64,000 nt of DNA, from assembly GCA_015143295.1 (NCBI GenBank), contig CM026560.1:8496501-8560500 (forward strand), in the 5' to 3' direction. Both the position numbers and the translations under genes were made by a program. Below are positions 53,246 through 64,000 of the stretch, one piece after another. The stretch is from Tetracentron sinense. Lineage: Eukaryota; Streptophyta; Magnoliopsida; Trochodendrales; Trochodendraceae. The notes beneath the pieces are model-generated. The model searched no databases, was not told where the DNA came from, and was given only the letters and a program-made list of their open reading frames with translations. Numbering within the stretch: position 1 is the first letter of the stretch; each line of letters starts with the position of its first letter.

Positions 53246-54599
53246 GTCCGGCTGAGTACAAAGGTACTCAGTGTATATAAAATCTAACCAACAATAATGA
53301 TATACCTGCACTTAGTCAGAAACATATCCAATAGCATAATAACATAATCAGAGTGCGGAAGAACGTGTGCGCATATACATCATATCATCACCTTGACTCG
53401 TGTACTTGTGAGAATCTTAGACTTAGAAAACCATACACTTATGAGGTACTTATGCTTACGAGACCACGTGCTTGTGAGATGCTTATGCTTATGCTTATGC
53501 ACTTATTCAGATCATACACGGATGAGACATGCCGTTCTTGGCGGATACGGACCATGCCTTATGCACTTATTCAGATCACACAGTAATGAGACATGCCGTT
53601 CTTGGCGGATACGGACCATGCCATGCTTATACTTATTCAGAATGTCATACGTATGCCATATTCATGCTTGTAGTCCATATGTGTGACTTGTGAGACTCTT
53701 ATCTTAACATACACGTGCATATGTGCTTAAGTGTCGAAATTAACATTCGAGTTGGTAATTGCTTAGATTCCGACCTCCCACCATGGAAACTCCACTATAC
53801 TGTCCCATACCAAATAGTTAGAGAATTCCCGGTCTGAGAGATGTTCCTCTAAGTTCTTACCTTCCCGACTATCAATTCCCAAGCAAGTAATTAAGTATAC
53901 TTAACAAACAATCACATATATATTTCTTATCATAATTCTTAACATCATTTATAATCCATTTACCACCATTTCATAAAAGTATCATAACATTTATTCTCAC
54001 AGACATTTTCACAACCACCTTGAGTACACATAATATAAATCCATTGTTTCTCTACCTTTTCATGCATTCATCATATCATAATTTCATCCATACAATCCAT
54101 ATATTCATCCACATCCACAATTAATCCCATCCTCCATACATTTCCCATCCTCCATACATTTTATCCATATTTAATCCACATTTCCAATCCACATATCCAT
54201 CCATAATTAGCTTGCTTCTTAGAAAATTAGGGAAAATGCATCAAACATCTATTTCTACCATTCCTAGCATCTTAACATTTACAAAACCTTAAATTAAAGT
54301 TGATTAGGATAGTATATCGACCTTAGGAATCCTTCCCTTGGATTCAAAACGCTCCCGAGACGATTTGGAGAAGCTTTGAGGACGATCTCCCAACTTTCCT
54401 CTCAATCTTCTAGCAACCTCCTTCTTCTCCAAGCAAAACCCTCTCTCAAAACCCTAGGGTTTCTCCCCTTTTTTTGCCAAATTAGGTTAGAACTAGGTGG
54501 AGTATTTTAATATTTCGAGTAGGACCCCCTATTTATAGCCTCAAGGTCTGAGAACAAAAAGACCAAAAAGCCCTTACTAAAAATCAGCAAAAACACGAA

Positions 54600-54792
54600 G
54601 GACCGAGCGATCGGTGGTAATGACCGAGCGATCGGTTGCCTACCGATCGATCGGTGTTTATGACCGGGCGATCGGTCAAAAACACACTCTCTGGAAAATT
54701 TCCCCATACAAAATTTTGGACCAGTCGATAGATACCGATCGATCGGTTTTGGACCGATCGATCGCTACTTCTGACCGAGCGATCGGTTGCCT
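54600..54792 (-). repeat. CCGATCGATCGGT palindrome cassette
   Basis: About nine ACCGA(T/G)CGATCGGT-type motifs in about 190 bp, directly beside the shared block at 54852-54871. Confidence 0.85.
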
Positions 54793-56861
54793 ACAGGTTT
54801 TGACTCCCTTTACTGTTTTGGCCATAACGTTTTACTCGTTCATCGGATTTTGACGATTCAACTTGCGTTGGATTCGTCTCTCGAAAATGAACATTTCTGG
54901 CATTTTAGAATTTCCAATTTCCGCTTAATTTATAGACTAAAATATCCCCAAAGTTGATTGATCTGTAATTCCATTAGACAAAACTCACTATTGACTTGAC
55001 TTAAACTCAAAATGAGGAAAAACACTAAACATGAACCTCGAAGAGGGTTCCAACACCTTTCTAATGGTTCAAGAATCACACAATTCCAGTAAACGGTGCC
55101 AAAACTAGAGCTTCCTAAAGTTTAGGGTGTGCTATGACATCCATCCGTTACAAGTTGATTAAGCCTAGTTTACATCACCATACTTAGATATAAAAAAACA
55201 ATAAACATCAAACATCACAAGGACTAAAATACCCTTAACACAATGAAATAAAAACATGAAAAAGATTCGGGTCTCTACAGTATGAGTCTTAAAAAGAGTA
55301 TAAAGATACTCTAAGTGGGTAAAATCAAGTTATAAAATATCCTAACTGTTTAAATGGGTTGTTGGTGAATAGTGCTAGTGCATGAGGCATAAAGAGGCTG
55401 GAGCCTCTCACGCATGTTGGTGTGAATTTAATGATCATTGAGGTGGGTTAAAAACCTATGGAGAAGGATTTATGAGGTGTGAGTAGGGTATTGGACACAA
55501 GGGAAAAGAGTGTGAAAACACTCGAGGTGTTGAAAAGGTATGTCTCGGCATTTGCCTCAACTTTAAAGGGCTCAAGTTTAGTCATCGTTGCTCGGAATCG
55601 AGTGATTATTGAATTTTTGGAAAGGCACTAGAACCCTCTTCAAGGTTCATGCTGATCACTTTCCCTGATTTTGAGTCGAGGTTGAGTCAAAAGTCTAAGT
55701 TCCAAAGTCGGGACTGTTGAAAATCTGGGCTGTCGCAACCCATTGCAGACCAGTCCGCTTTAGGGGCATTTTGGTCCACGAATAAGGAAGAATTATAATT
55801 TTTGTAAAACATAAAAGTTGTTCCTCTTCGAAAGAAGAATCGAACGCAAGTTGAATCATCAAAATCGGCCAAGCAGTCAAAGATATGGCCAAAATACCAA
55901 AGCGCATTTTTGCAGAGCACCGATCACTGCCGATCGCTCGGTCCACTACCGGTAGATCGGTCATAAGCACCGATTGATTGATCCACTACCGGTAGATCGG
56001 TCATCTATCGGTCGTGTATCGGTCTTACGCATTTTGCAGAAATTTTCTTAGGGGTTTTTTGGTCTTTTGGCCACTCCACCCTTATTTTTAAGGGTTGGCT
56101 CGAGCCAAGGGTGTTCACAAACACCCTTTGCAATATTTTGAGAGAGAGTTGTAAACACCCCAATTTTACACCCCCTTGCCTCTTTGAACACATCTAAATA
56201 CTCTTTAAAAAACCCTCTTTTAAACCCCTCTTTCCACGGGCTTCGATTTCCAAAAAAACGCCCCTCAGGTAGAAAATGACCAAAATACCCCTAGGATGAA
56301 AAATGACCAAAATACCCCTGAAAAGTGCTAAAAGGTTTACATTTTGTCCAAAATAATTTTACAAATTTTTTGATGAATTTTGGCTATTTTTGGAATTAAA
56401 TTGGGCATAAAACGGTAGATAATGATCGAAATGCCCCTAGAGTGTAAAATGACCAAAACGCCCTTGAGAAGTGGTCAAAAGTTATGATTTCATCCAAAAT
56501 AATTTTACAAATTTTTTTGTTCAATTTCGGCTATTTTCGGGCTCAAAATGGGCTTAAATCGACAAAAACAGTTTTTCAGCAAATAAGAGCATAAACCAAA
56601 AAAACCCAAAAAACAGTTTTTTGAAGAGCCAAATAGGCCCTAAGGGGAAACCTCGCCCTTTTAAAAGCCGCGGGACCATGTGGGCCCCACTTTCACTGCA
56701 AACTTCATTTTTTATTATTTTATTTGTTCATAATAAAATATATTAAATCTCGCCTTTTAAAACGGCGCGGATTTAGTCTGATCCGCTCACACCGCTTTAC
56801 TATTCATTAAAATATAATAAATCTCGCCCTTTAAAACGGCGCGGGCACTATTCCGAAACAC

Positions 56862-56869
56862 TATAAATA
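56862..56869 (+). promoter_or_regulatory. TATA box of the Ogre/Tat LTR
   Basis: TATAAATA followed by a pyrimidine-rich leader (CCGCCCTCTCTTCC); the start site is expected about 30 bp downstream. Confidence 0.65.
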
Positions 56870-57124
56870 CCCGCCCTCTCTTCCTTCATTAATCATCCAT
56901 TCTACTTCCTCTCTTCTCTCTACTCTTTCAAAAATCTCCTTTTAGCGTTTAGCGATCCCGGGAATTTGATTTTGAAGAATCATTCTTGGGGGCACTTATT
57001 TCAGAGACCCTTTTGGGTTTCCCGGAAGGTAAAATATCGCCAAACTTAGATGTTTGCTTTGTCTTTTAGTAGTTTAATTAGCTTTTTAATTATTTTTTAA
57101 ATTGCTTTAATTGCTTAGACTGCT

Positions 57125-57660
57125 TGCCCCTGTTGAACCCCTGCCCGGTTTTACTTAAACTTAGCTTACCCTGTCGTACCCCTGCCCGGTTTTACTTAAA
57201 CTTAGCTTACCCTGTCGAACCCCTACCTGGTTTTACATAAACTTAGCTTATCCTGTCGAACCTCTGCCCGAACTTCGGTTCAAACTTAGCCTACCCTGTC
57301 GAACCTCTGCTCGAACTTTGGTTCAAACTTAGCCTCTCCTGTCGAACCTCTGCCTGAACTTCAGTTCAAACTTAGCCTCCCCTGTCGAACCTCTGCCTGA
57401 ACTTCAGTTCAAACTTAGCCTACCCTGTCAAACCTCTGCCCGAACTTCGATTCAACCTTAGCCTACCCTGTCAAAGCTCTGCCTGAACTTCGGTTCAAAC
57501 TTACCAAACCCTGTCGAACCTCTGTCCGAACCTCGGTTCAAACCCTGGTTCAAACCTTACTTACCTAGTCGAACCTCTGTCCGAAACTCAGTTCAAACCC
57601 TACTTGCCTTAGCCAAACCTCTGTCTGAACCTTGCTTCAAACCTTGGTTCAAATCCTATC
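57125..57660 (+). repeat. Tandem repeats of about 40-50 bp in the LTR
   Basis: About eleven units built on CCTGTCGAACC(C/T)CTGCC plus a GGTTTTACTTAAACTTAGC or AACTTCGGTTCAAACTTAGC half; variants change gradually along the array. Confidence 0.85.
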
Positions 57661-58262
57661 AAACCCTTACCCAATCCAAATGCTCCCCGGCAATAGCATA
57701 AAAGGCCCAAACACTCCTGAATAGGAGCCCAAACCATTCAAAAATACCCTACCATCCAAAGACAAGTCTTAGCCTATCAAACACCCACAATCCAAACAAA
57801 ACAAATCAAACCATCAACTACCCATCTGGAACTACGTGTGGCTTGATTCCACTAACGGTGGATACGTAGGCAACCCTGATCGGGTTCAGCTCACCTAGGA
57901 TAGAACTCCTATCATGTCCCTACTTATTTCAGCATATACATTACTGTTCATATAATACATATCAAACATATAGATAAAATGACAGCTTCTCTTATGGTTT
58001 CCCCCACTTTAATTCAGACTTAGGGAGTAGGTAACCATCTCTGGATGGGAGTTTAGGGGTGCTTAACACCTTCCCCTGACTCAAATGAATCCTTACCTCG
58101 AACTCTATGTTTAGACCAAAGCCTTATCCAACCTTTTAAGGGACCCTATTTTTCCTAATAATCTAAATAGGTGGGGACTCTCTCTTTCCAACATTTTTAG
58201 CATTATTCCTACTCAGGTTCAATCCTGATCGGGAGTGGGGTTAAAAACCCGGGTCTATAGCT

Positions 58263-58280
58263 TGGCGACTCTGCTGGGGA
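58263..58280 (+). promoter_or_regulatory. Primer-binding site of the Ogre/Tat element
   Basis: TGGCGACTCTGCTGGGGA resembles the primer site reported for Ogre-type elements, where it is assigned to tRNA-Arg. I rely on memory for the tRNA identity. Confidence 0.7.
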
Positions 58281-59526
58281 CTCTGGTTTCGCAGACCAGT
58301 ATTCGAGCCAAAACCAAAGTCTGAACTGAACAAGGGAAACCACATCAGAAACTTTTACTTTCATCGATATACTGCTAATTTGGTACATATTCTTACTTTA
58401 CTATCATTCATCAAATCTCGGACATTTGTTTGCCAACTTAGCAACATGCCTAGGATTCAATTTTTTATTCATTGCTTGATTTCTATTGATGCATATTCAT
58501 TCATATTCATTGCATAATAGAATAAAAACCTTTCACCTATCTAGTTGGATCCGGTAAGCTTACAATCGAGGGATGGTTATCGCCGATGCTGGAGCCCAAA
58601 GATCTGTGGAAAGTACCGGTTGTAGACCGAGGGATGGTTATCCCCAGTTAACGCAACTAGTCTTTCTCGCTTGCACCAATTGTCCATTTTCAGGCATGTT
58701 CTATATTGGGGAGTCGCATATACGGTCAAGTGCTCATCAACCTTTTAGACAAAAACCTTGCATACACCAACATAAGCATATAGAGTATAGGTCTTTGTTT
58801 GGGCATAAACCAAGAACACCTGTCAGGAGGGACTACCTTATCCCTATTCTGTTACTGGTTTAAGCCGCTCCTGCATCATTTGTTCAGGTATAGGGACAAT
58901 CTTATCCCTATACTTAACCATTTATGGAGCTTGTGTGAGCCTTGATTGCTAGATAGGTCTAATCCTATTTTTTTCTAAATCAACAAGATGTTGTGAGGGT
59001 TGAAACCCTGGACTCTAAACGAATCACATGGTTAAACCATTGATTCATTTTGATCTTAACCCAATGAGCTCTGGTTTCCTACAACCCAGGTAAGTGAAAT
59101 GGATCTTTATCCACTCACCCCATTGGGTCACACATGTTGAGTTGACACATTTTTTTTTTTAGTATACTTGATTAATTCATTCATTCAATTCATCAAAAAA
59201 AAAATTTGATTCAAGTCAATTCCAAAAACTTCATTCAATCATTTTGCTCATCATCATATTGTTTAATCATATATTAGTCTTACTACTTTCCACATCCATC
59301 ATTTTGTGCATACTTATATTCGTAACCTGACAAGGGGCAATGTCCCATGTCAAAACATCATCCATTAGATCATATGTGTGTCGCATCACTACTTTCATCA
59401 GTGTCTTAATTTAGTCTTCATTTAGCATCTCAAGCGTCATCTGACTCATCTGTACATACCTCTTATTACTACCCAGTTTATAGCACCCTGAGTAGAAGCA
59501 GTACTAAGCTATTTGCCCTCTTCGAG
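58281..59526 (+). other. Untranslated leader of the Ogre/Tat element
   Basis: No long coding frame. It contains GAGGGATGGTTATC twice (58568, 58630), the GGGGAGTCGCATATACGGT block shared with 47290, and T- and A-runs near 59160-59205. Confidence 0.6.
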
Positions 59527-61054
59527 ATGACTCCAGTAAGCACGAGATTAACTAATCGAGAATAGCAAGTTGTCGAAGGCGTGGAAACCGACCCTGACAG
59601 CCCAATATCACCTCAACATGTATTGCAGTAAATCCCTGATTTAGAGGCGAGGGTATTTGGAACTGAACAAGGCATCCTAGAGTTGAAAAACATCATGCAG
59701 GATATTTTGAATGTTGTGAATAGGGAACAAGCGTCCTCCTCTTTTATCCCAATTGCCGAACCACTAGCCTTGAACCGATCAAATCCACCACCTCACAACC
59801 CATCACCTCCAAATCCACCATCTCACAACCCATCACCTCCAAATCCACCATCTCACAATCCACCACCTTCAAATCCACCATCTCACAATTCACCACCTCC
59901 AAATCCACCATTTCACAACCCACCACCTCCAAATCCACCATCTCACAACCCATCACCTCCAAATCCACCATCTCACAATCCACCACCTTCAAATCCACCA
60001 TCTCACAATTCACCACCTCCAAATCCACCATTTCACAACCCACCACCTCCAAATCCACCATCTCACAACCCATCACCTTCAAATCGGCCATCTCACAATT
60101 CATTACCATTTAACCAACCATCCTCTAACATCCCGCCACCTCACATTGACCAGTATTAGGAAGAGGAGGCAAAGATGGCCCAGAATACAGAGCAACCAGG
60201 CATATCAACCAGCTCAGCCCATCCTCCAGACTTCTACAATGATAGGATTGAGAGGTTAGAACAATTGGTGAAGAGGGCCCAGGGGTCCTACAACTTACCA
60301 TCCACAGACTTCCGAGATATGTGTTTGCATCCGGGGATTCAATTGCCTCGAGACTTTAAAATGCCCGAATTTGAGAAATACAATAGAAAAGGATGCCCAG
60401 AGACACACCTGAAAGTCTACTGCGGAGAGTTATTCCAGCTAGAGTATGGTTACAAGTTGCTGGTGCAACTATTTCAGAGAAGTTTGAAGGGACCAGCCCT
60501 GCAGTAGTTCACCAAGGTTGACCCAACTAAGGTCCGCACATGGGATGGCCTTTGTGAGGCATTTGTCGCTCAATACTCTTACAACATTGACTTGGTCCCA
60601 CAGAGAGTAGATCTGGAGAGAATGAATCCTTTATCGAATATTTTGTTCGATGGAGGGAAAATGCTGGAAAGATGAACACTCCTCTACCCGAGGACGAGTT
60701 GGTGACCACATTCCTCCGCACACTCAAGCATCCATTCAAGACTTTGCTAGCAGCCCAACCTATTTCCAACTTCAGCACTATGGCCAAATGTAGGGCCAGG
60801 ATTGAGGCTACAATGGGAGATGTGGGAGCTGTTGACATGTTCTCAGGATCCAAGGGGGTGTTATCCTCTAATCGTCCTCAACCATCGCGAAAAGATACAC
60901 GGAGAAGAGAGGATGAGGTGCAAATGGTGACAACAATGCCTATCCATATTCCCCATTTACCGCAACAACCTCGACATCCCGAGCAGACTCAGCAACAGCT
61001 TCCCTCGCAGCAGATGACATTTGAGCAGAAAAAGAGAAGAGTCTTCACTCCCAT
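59527..61054 (+). pseudogene. gag: Ogre/Tat gag, four stops and a frameshift, cut by E3
   Basis: From ATG 59527 one frame runs to 60507 through four stops (TAG near 59560, TAA near 59632, TAG near 60158, TAG 60505-60507, the last where a Trp codon is expected). Order: short N-terminus, Pro-rich repeats (59779-60100), a coiled-coil-like D-R-I-E-R-L-E-Q-L segment, then capsid with P-D-F-K-M-P-E-F-E-K-Y type text, L-Q-stop-F-T-K-V and A-Q-Y-S-Y-N-I-D. The frame shifts near 60620 and continues as F-V-R-W-R-E-N-A-G to R-R-V-F-T-P at 61052, where E3 begins. The capsid wording is that of Tat/Ogre gag. Confidence 0.85.
59779..60100 (+). repeat. Pro-rich decapeptide repeat with a 120-bp higher-order unit
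   Basis: 30-bp units encode N-P-P-(S/F)-H-N-(P/S)-(S/P)-(P/S)-P. Four units form a 120-bp block (40 residues) that is present twice with almost no change, so the block duplicated recently. Confidence 0.9.
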
Positions 61055-61286
61055 TGTAGAGCCCCGAAATTTCATTTCACTAAGAATGAATAGTGTGTAA
61101 ATAGTGCCCAAGTGTGGTCTTGTACACCTATGGGTCTTATGTTCATATATGTGTTTGGAATTATGGCGTATATGTACCAATGGGTCTATATATCCTTAGG
61201 GAATGTGGTGAAAGCATAAAAGAGTGTTGGAAGTGCATTGGGGAAGATTCGAGTGGTGTAAACAAGGTTTTCAGCAAAACAGGGGT

Positions 61287-61480
61287 CGACTGATCGCTCG
61301 GTCATTACCTGCGATCGATCGGTCAACTACCGATCGCTCGATAGCTGTCGCACGGTCAACTTTTTTGTATGGGGAAAAATTCCAGAGAGTGTGTTTTTGA
61401 CCGATCTCTCGGTCATAACACCGATCGACTAGTAAGCCACCGATCGCTCGGTCCATACCACCGATCGATCGGTCATACGC
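61287..61480 (+). repeat. CCGATCG(A/C)TCGGT palindrome cassette of E3
   Basis: About nine motifs of the ACCGATCGATCGGT type in about 190 bp. Confidence 0.85.
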
Positions 61481-62475
61481 AGATTTTCTTCATTAAGGGT
61501 ATTTGAGACTTTAACCATCACCCTTTGCCTATAAAAGGGCTGGGTTCGTGCCTTAGGGTTTCACAAACCCTTTATGCATTGTTTTTGAGGGATTTGAAAA
61601 GGAGAGGACCTTGGTGATCGTTCAAGCTTGTGGAAGATCGAGTTCTTCCTTTCCATTTGGTGTTTTCCAACCAAGAACTCACTGTTCTTGCTTGTTCCAG
61701 CCATTGGGAGTCAAACTCATTGATTTCTCTAAGGTAGATACACTCTACTACAATCTTGCAATCCTACTAGTTACTAATTATGATTCTTCTTGTCTATGCC
61801 CTATCTATATGTATTGATTTTACGTATGAAAAGGTGTGATTATATACTTGGATGAAGGTTACTATTATGATGCACTCTAAGTGTTTGATAAAATGCCTCT
61901 AAGGGATTCTATGCTTAAATACGATGATTTCTCTTATTAAGTGCATATGCTCGCATGTCTCGCATAAACCGATGGTTTCCATGGATTTCTCAAAGTACAA
62001 ACAAGGGTTTTTCACGAAAAGACGAATAATGAATGATTCTAAGTAACTCTATGATTTCTCTAAGATCGTTTCACAAGCTCTAAGGATCATACCATGCTCA
62101 CAAGGAAACTCTATGATAATGCTCTAAGATCGTCTCACAAGCTCCACGGATCACAATGAAATGCTCTAAGATCTCTAAGGTTATGCTCTATGGAAATGCT
62201 CTACGGTATTGCTCTATGCTCTATGTCTCTACGGATCATAATGACTCTAAGTAACTCCATGAACTCACAAGAACTCATAAGGCTATGATTATCGATTGAC
62301 TCACATGGTTACAGTTTTGGTTTCGAATATCATCTCACATATGTTTTCACGGTTCCCATGCTTTAAGGAATTTACGGATTTCATTCTCCATGTCTTGTAT
62401 GCTCCATGCCTAACCGCTTTATTGTTATTAGTTTGTATACACTGAGTATTCTATGCTCAGTCGATATTGTTATGA

Positions 62476-62616
62476 TCGGCAGGTGCTCGGGTTCCATTCG
62501 ATTTGTGTGGCGAAGAACCTTGGGTCGAGGAAGAGTACCGTGACCCGGAGCCTTCCATGGATCACTATCATGACGATGGTGCTTTAGATAGGAGTCGTGG
62601 CTTCGATTTCTGTTGA
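62476..62616 (+). pseudogene. LTR leader micro-ORF relative, start codon out of frame
   Basis: The frame reads S-A-G-A-R-V-P-F-D-L-C-G-E-E-P-W-V-E-E-E-Y, then runs 25 codons further than E1 to TGA. The ATG (62472) is out of frame because of one extra base (ATGATCGGCA against ATGTCGGCA). Confidence 0.5.
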
Positions 62617-62926
62617 TCGACCGACTTAGAACTTGTGTCATTTTGTTATGTGAGTGTGGGGTTTGTCCACTCCACTTTTGGATTTCTCACACATGTATAC
62701 TTGTTGGCTCTTACTTGAGCCAAGTTATAGGAGTATTCATTTTGCTTCCGCTATGTTTAGTATTTTATTTTCCGCTGTGCACTGTATTTCGTTTCTGCTA
62801 TGTATATTCTCAGGTACTCTGACAGGTTTCCACGTGTGCCTTATGTATCATACTGGAGGTATGATACGGCGGTCACGAGTCAAAGTATCCTTAACTCCTA
62901 GGGGGTATTTTGGGTCACGACAGACT

Positions 62927-62938
62927 TGGTATCAGAGC
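62927..62938 (+). promoter_or_regulatory. E3 primer-binding site (initiator Met tRNA type)
   Basis: TGGTATCAGAGC, the perfect plant initiator-tRNA(Met) primer site, four bases after the LTR end. Confidence 0.93.
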
Positions 62939-63289
62939 TAGTATGTCTAGCGACAGACTTAGTTAGGTCACTCAGGCTTGGCCTAAGCGGAAGTAATTCC
63001 TATGGGTTGAACTTAGAACTCAGAAGGACTGAGTTGTCTTAGGCTTGTTACCACGACATAACCGGTATCAAGTGAATTCTTAGGTCAGTATAGGATCCGA
63101 GATCGATGTGATCCTATGCGAGGTTCTAGTATAGGCTCTAAAGTATAATTATATGATGATATATATATATCTCGATGTATACTATGTGCGGTATAGCATT
63201 TCATGATTATTGAATTGCTATATGATATGTGAGGTGTGGTATCCAGGTTAGACTCATGTTTTGCCAAATTTATCTCAGGATTTGATATC

Positions 63290-64000
63290 ATGAGACGTGG
63301 CAATCAGGGTCGAGGTTACCATACTCGGAGGGCCAAGAGTGAAGTTCCGAGAGAAGAGGAACCGTTGTATTTCACAAATGCTATGGACTCCATAGCCGAG
63401 ACTTTGGCATTGTTGGCAGCGAGGCCTATGCCTACCCCACCGTCCACGCCTGTGCCTACACCGGTGCATCACACCGCGGGGCTCGAAGCTTTTAGGAGAC
63501 TGCGGCCTCCTACATTCTATGGCACTCTAGACCCCATGGTGGCCGAGGTTGATAGAGCGGACCGCAGAAAGGGTCAAAATTATCCGGGAGCGATTGAAAA
63601 GTGCTCAGGATAGGCAGAAGAGCTATGCGGATATACGCCGCAGAGATTTAGAGTTCCGAGTTGGAGATCGGGTCCTTGTGAAGATTTCGCCGAGTCGGGG
63701 AATCATGCGATTCGGGAAGAAGGGAAAGCTCAGTCCTAGGTACGTGGGACCATTTGAGATCGTCACAAGGGTTGGTGAGGTAGCTTACAGGGTAGCACTA
63801 CCGCCTCACATGGCAGCGGTCCATAATGTATTTCATGTCTCTATGCTTAGAAAATACATTTCGGATCCGTCTCACGTCATCGCTCTTGATCCTGTTGAGA
63901 TTCGAGAGGATCTTACGTTGGTTGAACAACCAGTTCAGATTCTGGATCGTCGAGATCAAGTGTTGCGAACCAAGACTATCCCTTTAGTCCTAGTGAAGTG
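63290..64000 (+). pseudogene. E3 internal-deletion derivative: gag start joined to pol end
   Basis: From ATG 63290 the product starts M-R-R-G-N-Q-G-R-G and keeps the gag N-terminus to the E-A-F-R-R-L-R-P-P-T-F-Y-G capsid start. At about 63548 it switches to the integrase C-terminal region in another frame: R-Q-K-S-Y-A-D, then the GPY/F domain (G-P-F-E-I, Y-R-V-A-L-P-P-H-M), and the start of the chromodomain (I-L-D-R-R), open to the window edge. By comparison with E1 about 3.9 kb of gag-pol is missing. It keeps LTR, primer site and leader, so it could in principle be copied only with help from other elements. Confidence 0.88.

Larger units (their letters stand above)
52833..55279 (-). mobile_element. 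Chromovirus-type solo LTR, TSD GTATG
   Basis: Exact TSD GTATG (52828-52832, 55280-55284). Plus-strand ends TGTAACGACCCC and GGGTCTCTACA; 2447 bp. It holds the shared block (54852-54871), palindromes, two GCCGTTCTTGGCGGATACGG repeats (53534-53625), a TATA-like TTATATA (53274-53280, minus), a perfect stem-loop 53252-53271 and a micro-ORF relative. Confidence 0.93.
52698..56149 (+). mobile_element. Chromovirus-type LTR inserted in E2, itself invaded twice
   Basis: It begins TGTAGAGCCCCAG with CCTTT before it (52693-52697). It is interrupted at 52833-55279 by a solo LTR and cut at 56149 by the Ogre/Tat element; its end is not in the window. Beyond the solo LTR it carries the shared block (55841-55860) and ACCGATC palindromes (55916-56030), similar to 32555-35379. 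Confidence 0.85.
56150..58259 (+). mobile_element. 5' LTR of the Ogre/Tat element
   Basis: It starts TGTAAACACCCC. The end is placed at TA (58258-58259), presumably a changed CA, because the primer site starts four bases on. It includes three CTCGCC(C)TTTTAAAA..GCGGG copies (56650-56844) near the promoter, tandem repeats, and a GATACGTAGGCAACCCTGAT block shared with the Ogre-type solo LTRs. Confidence 0.8.
56150..61054 (+). mobile_element. Ogre/Tat-type element: 5' LTR, leader, gag; then interrupted
   Basis: 5' LTR (56150-58259), TGGCGACTC-type primer site, a long leader and a gag of the Ogre/Tat kind. The five bases before it are AGAGT; the other TSD is outside the window. At 61055 the chromovirus E3 is inserted in the 3' part of gag, so pol is not seen. 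Confidence 0.85.
61055..62922 (+). mobile_element. 5' LTR of chromovirus E3
   Basis: It starts TGTAGAGCCCCG and ends TTTTGGGTCACGACA, followed by a perfect primer site. It contains palindromes (61287-61480), CTCTA/GATC-rich text (62040-62260), the stem-loop 62442-62460 and a micro-ORF relative. 1868 bp, shorter than the other chromovirus LTRs. Confidence 0.93.

Noticed and set aside
59744..60109. Minus-strand 121-codon ORF rich in repeated Val-Cys-Glu-Met text
   Set aside because: It is the antisense shadow of the Pro-rich gag repeats on the plus strand.

Overview
The window is nuclear DNA of a flowering plant with a repeat-rich genome. The evidence is Ty3/gypsy chromovirus elements with plant initiator-tRNA primer sites, Ogre/Tat-type elements, copia-like solo LTRs, an L1-type LINE, hAT, CACTA and Helitron remnants, a SINE, and broken plant genes (a CYP76-like cytochrome P450 and an aldo-keto reductase). 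Only one host-type reading frame is intact: a shortened ataxin-3/Josephin protein. Most of the sequence is transposons nested in transposons, and insertion boundaries can often be read from exact target-site duplications (TSDs).

Layout. 1-1170 is the end of a chromovirus LTR carrying an array of covarying hairpins. 2530-3765 is the 3' part of a LINE, 4287-5145 a copia-like solo LTR, 5558-7948 several MITEs and an aldo-keto reductase remnant broken by a hAT element. 9202-11951 is an Ogre-type solo LTR. 14115-22369 is a P450 pseudogene; a possible 4-kb intron in it holds the antisense Josephin ORF, a SINE and a Helitron, and its I-helix exon is split by a solo LTR. A CACTA end truncates it at 22370.

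23156-47105 is a roughly 178-bp satellite array cut open by a 22.6-kb nest. One LTR (TSD GTTTG) holds an Ogre-type LTR (itself holding two solo LTRs), a solo LTR (TSD TCTTC) and a full-length Tekay/Del-like chromovirus, E1 (35918-46331, TSD CTAAG). 47106-64000 is a second nest: an inverted LTR junction, a decayed chromovirus E2 (minus), an LTR inserted in E2 and holding a further solo LTR, an Ogre/Tat element inserted in that LTR, and a chromovirus deletion derivative E3 inserted in the Ogre gag.

The most interesting structure is inside the LTRs. (1) Several families carry series of short hairpins whose two arms change together from unit to unit while the loops stay constant. (2) Between the probable TATA box and the end of the chromovirus LTRs lies a conserved 19-20-nt hairpin followed by a conserved 30-39-codon micro-ORF that mostly varies at silent positions. 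(3) Each chromovirus LTR family has its own short palindrome cassette beside a shared 20-nt block. I know of no published description of these as a system; that is a statement about my knowledge, not a literature search.
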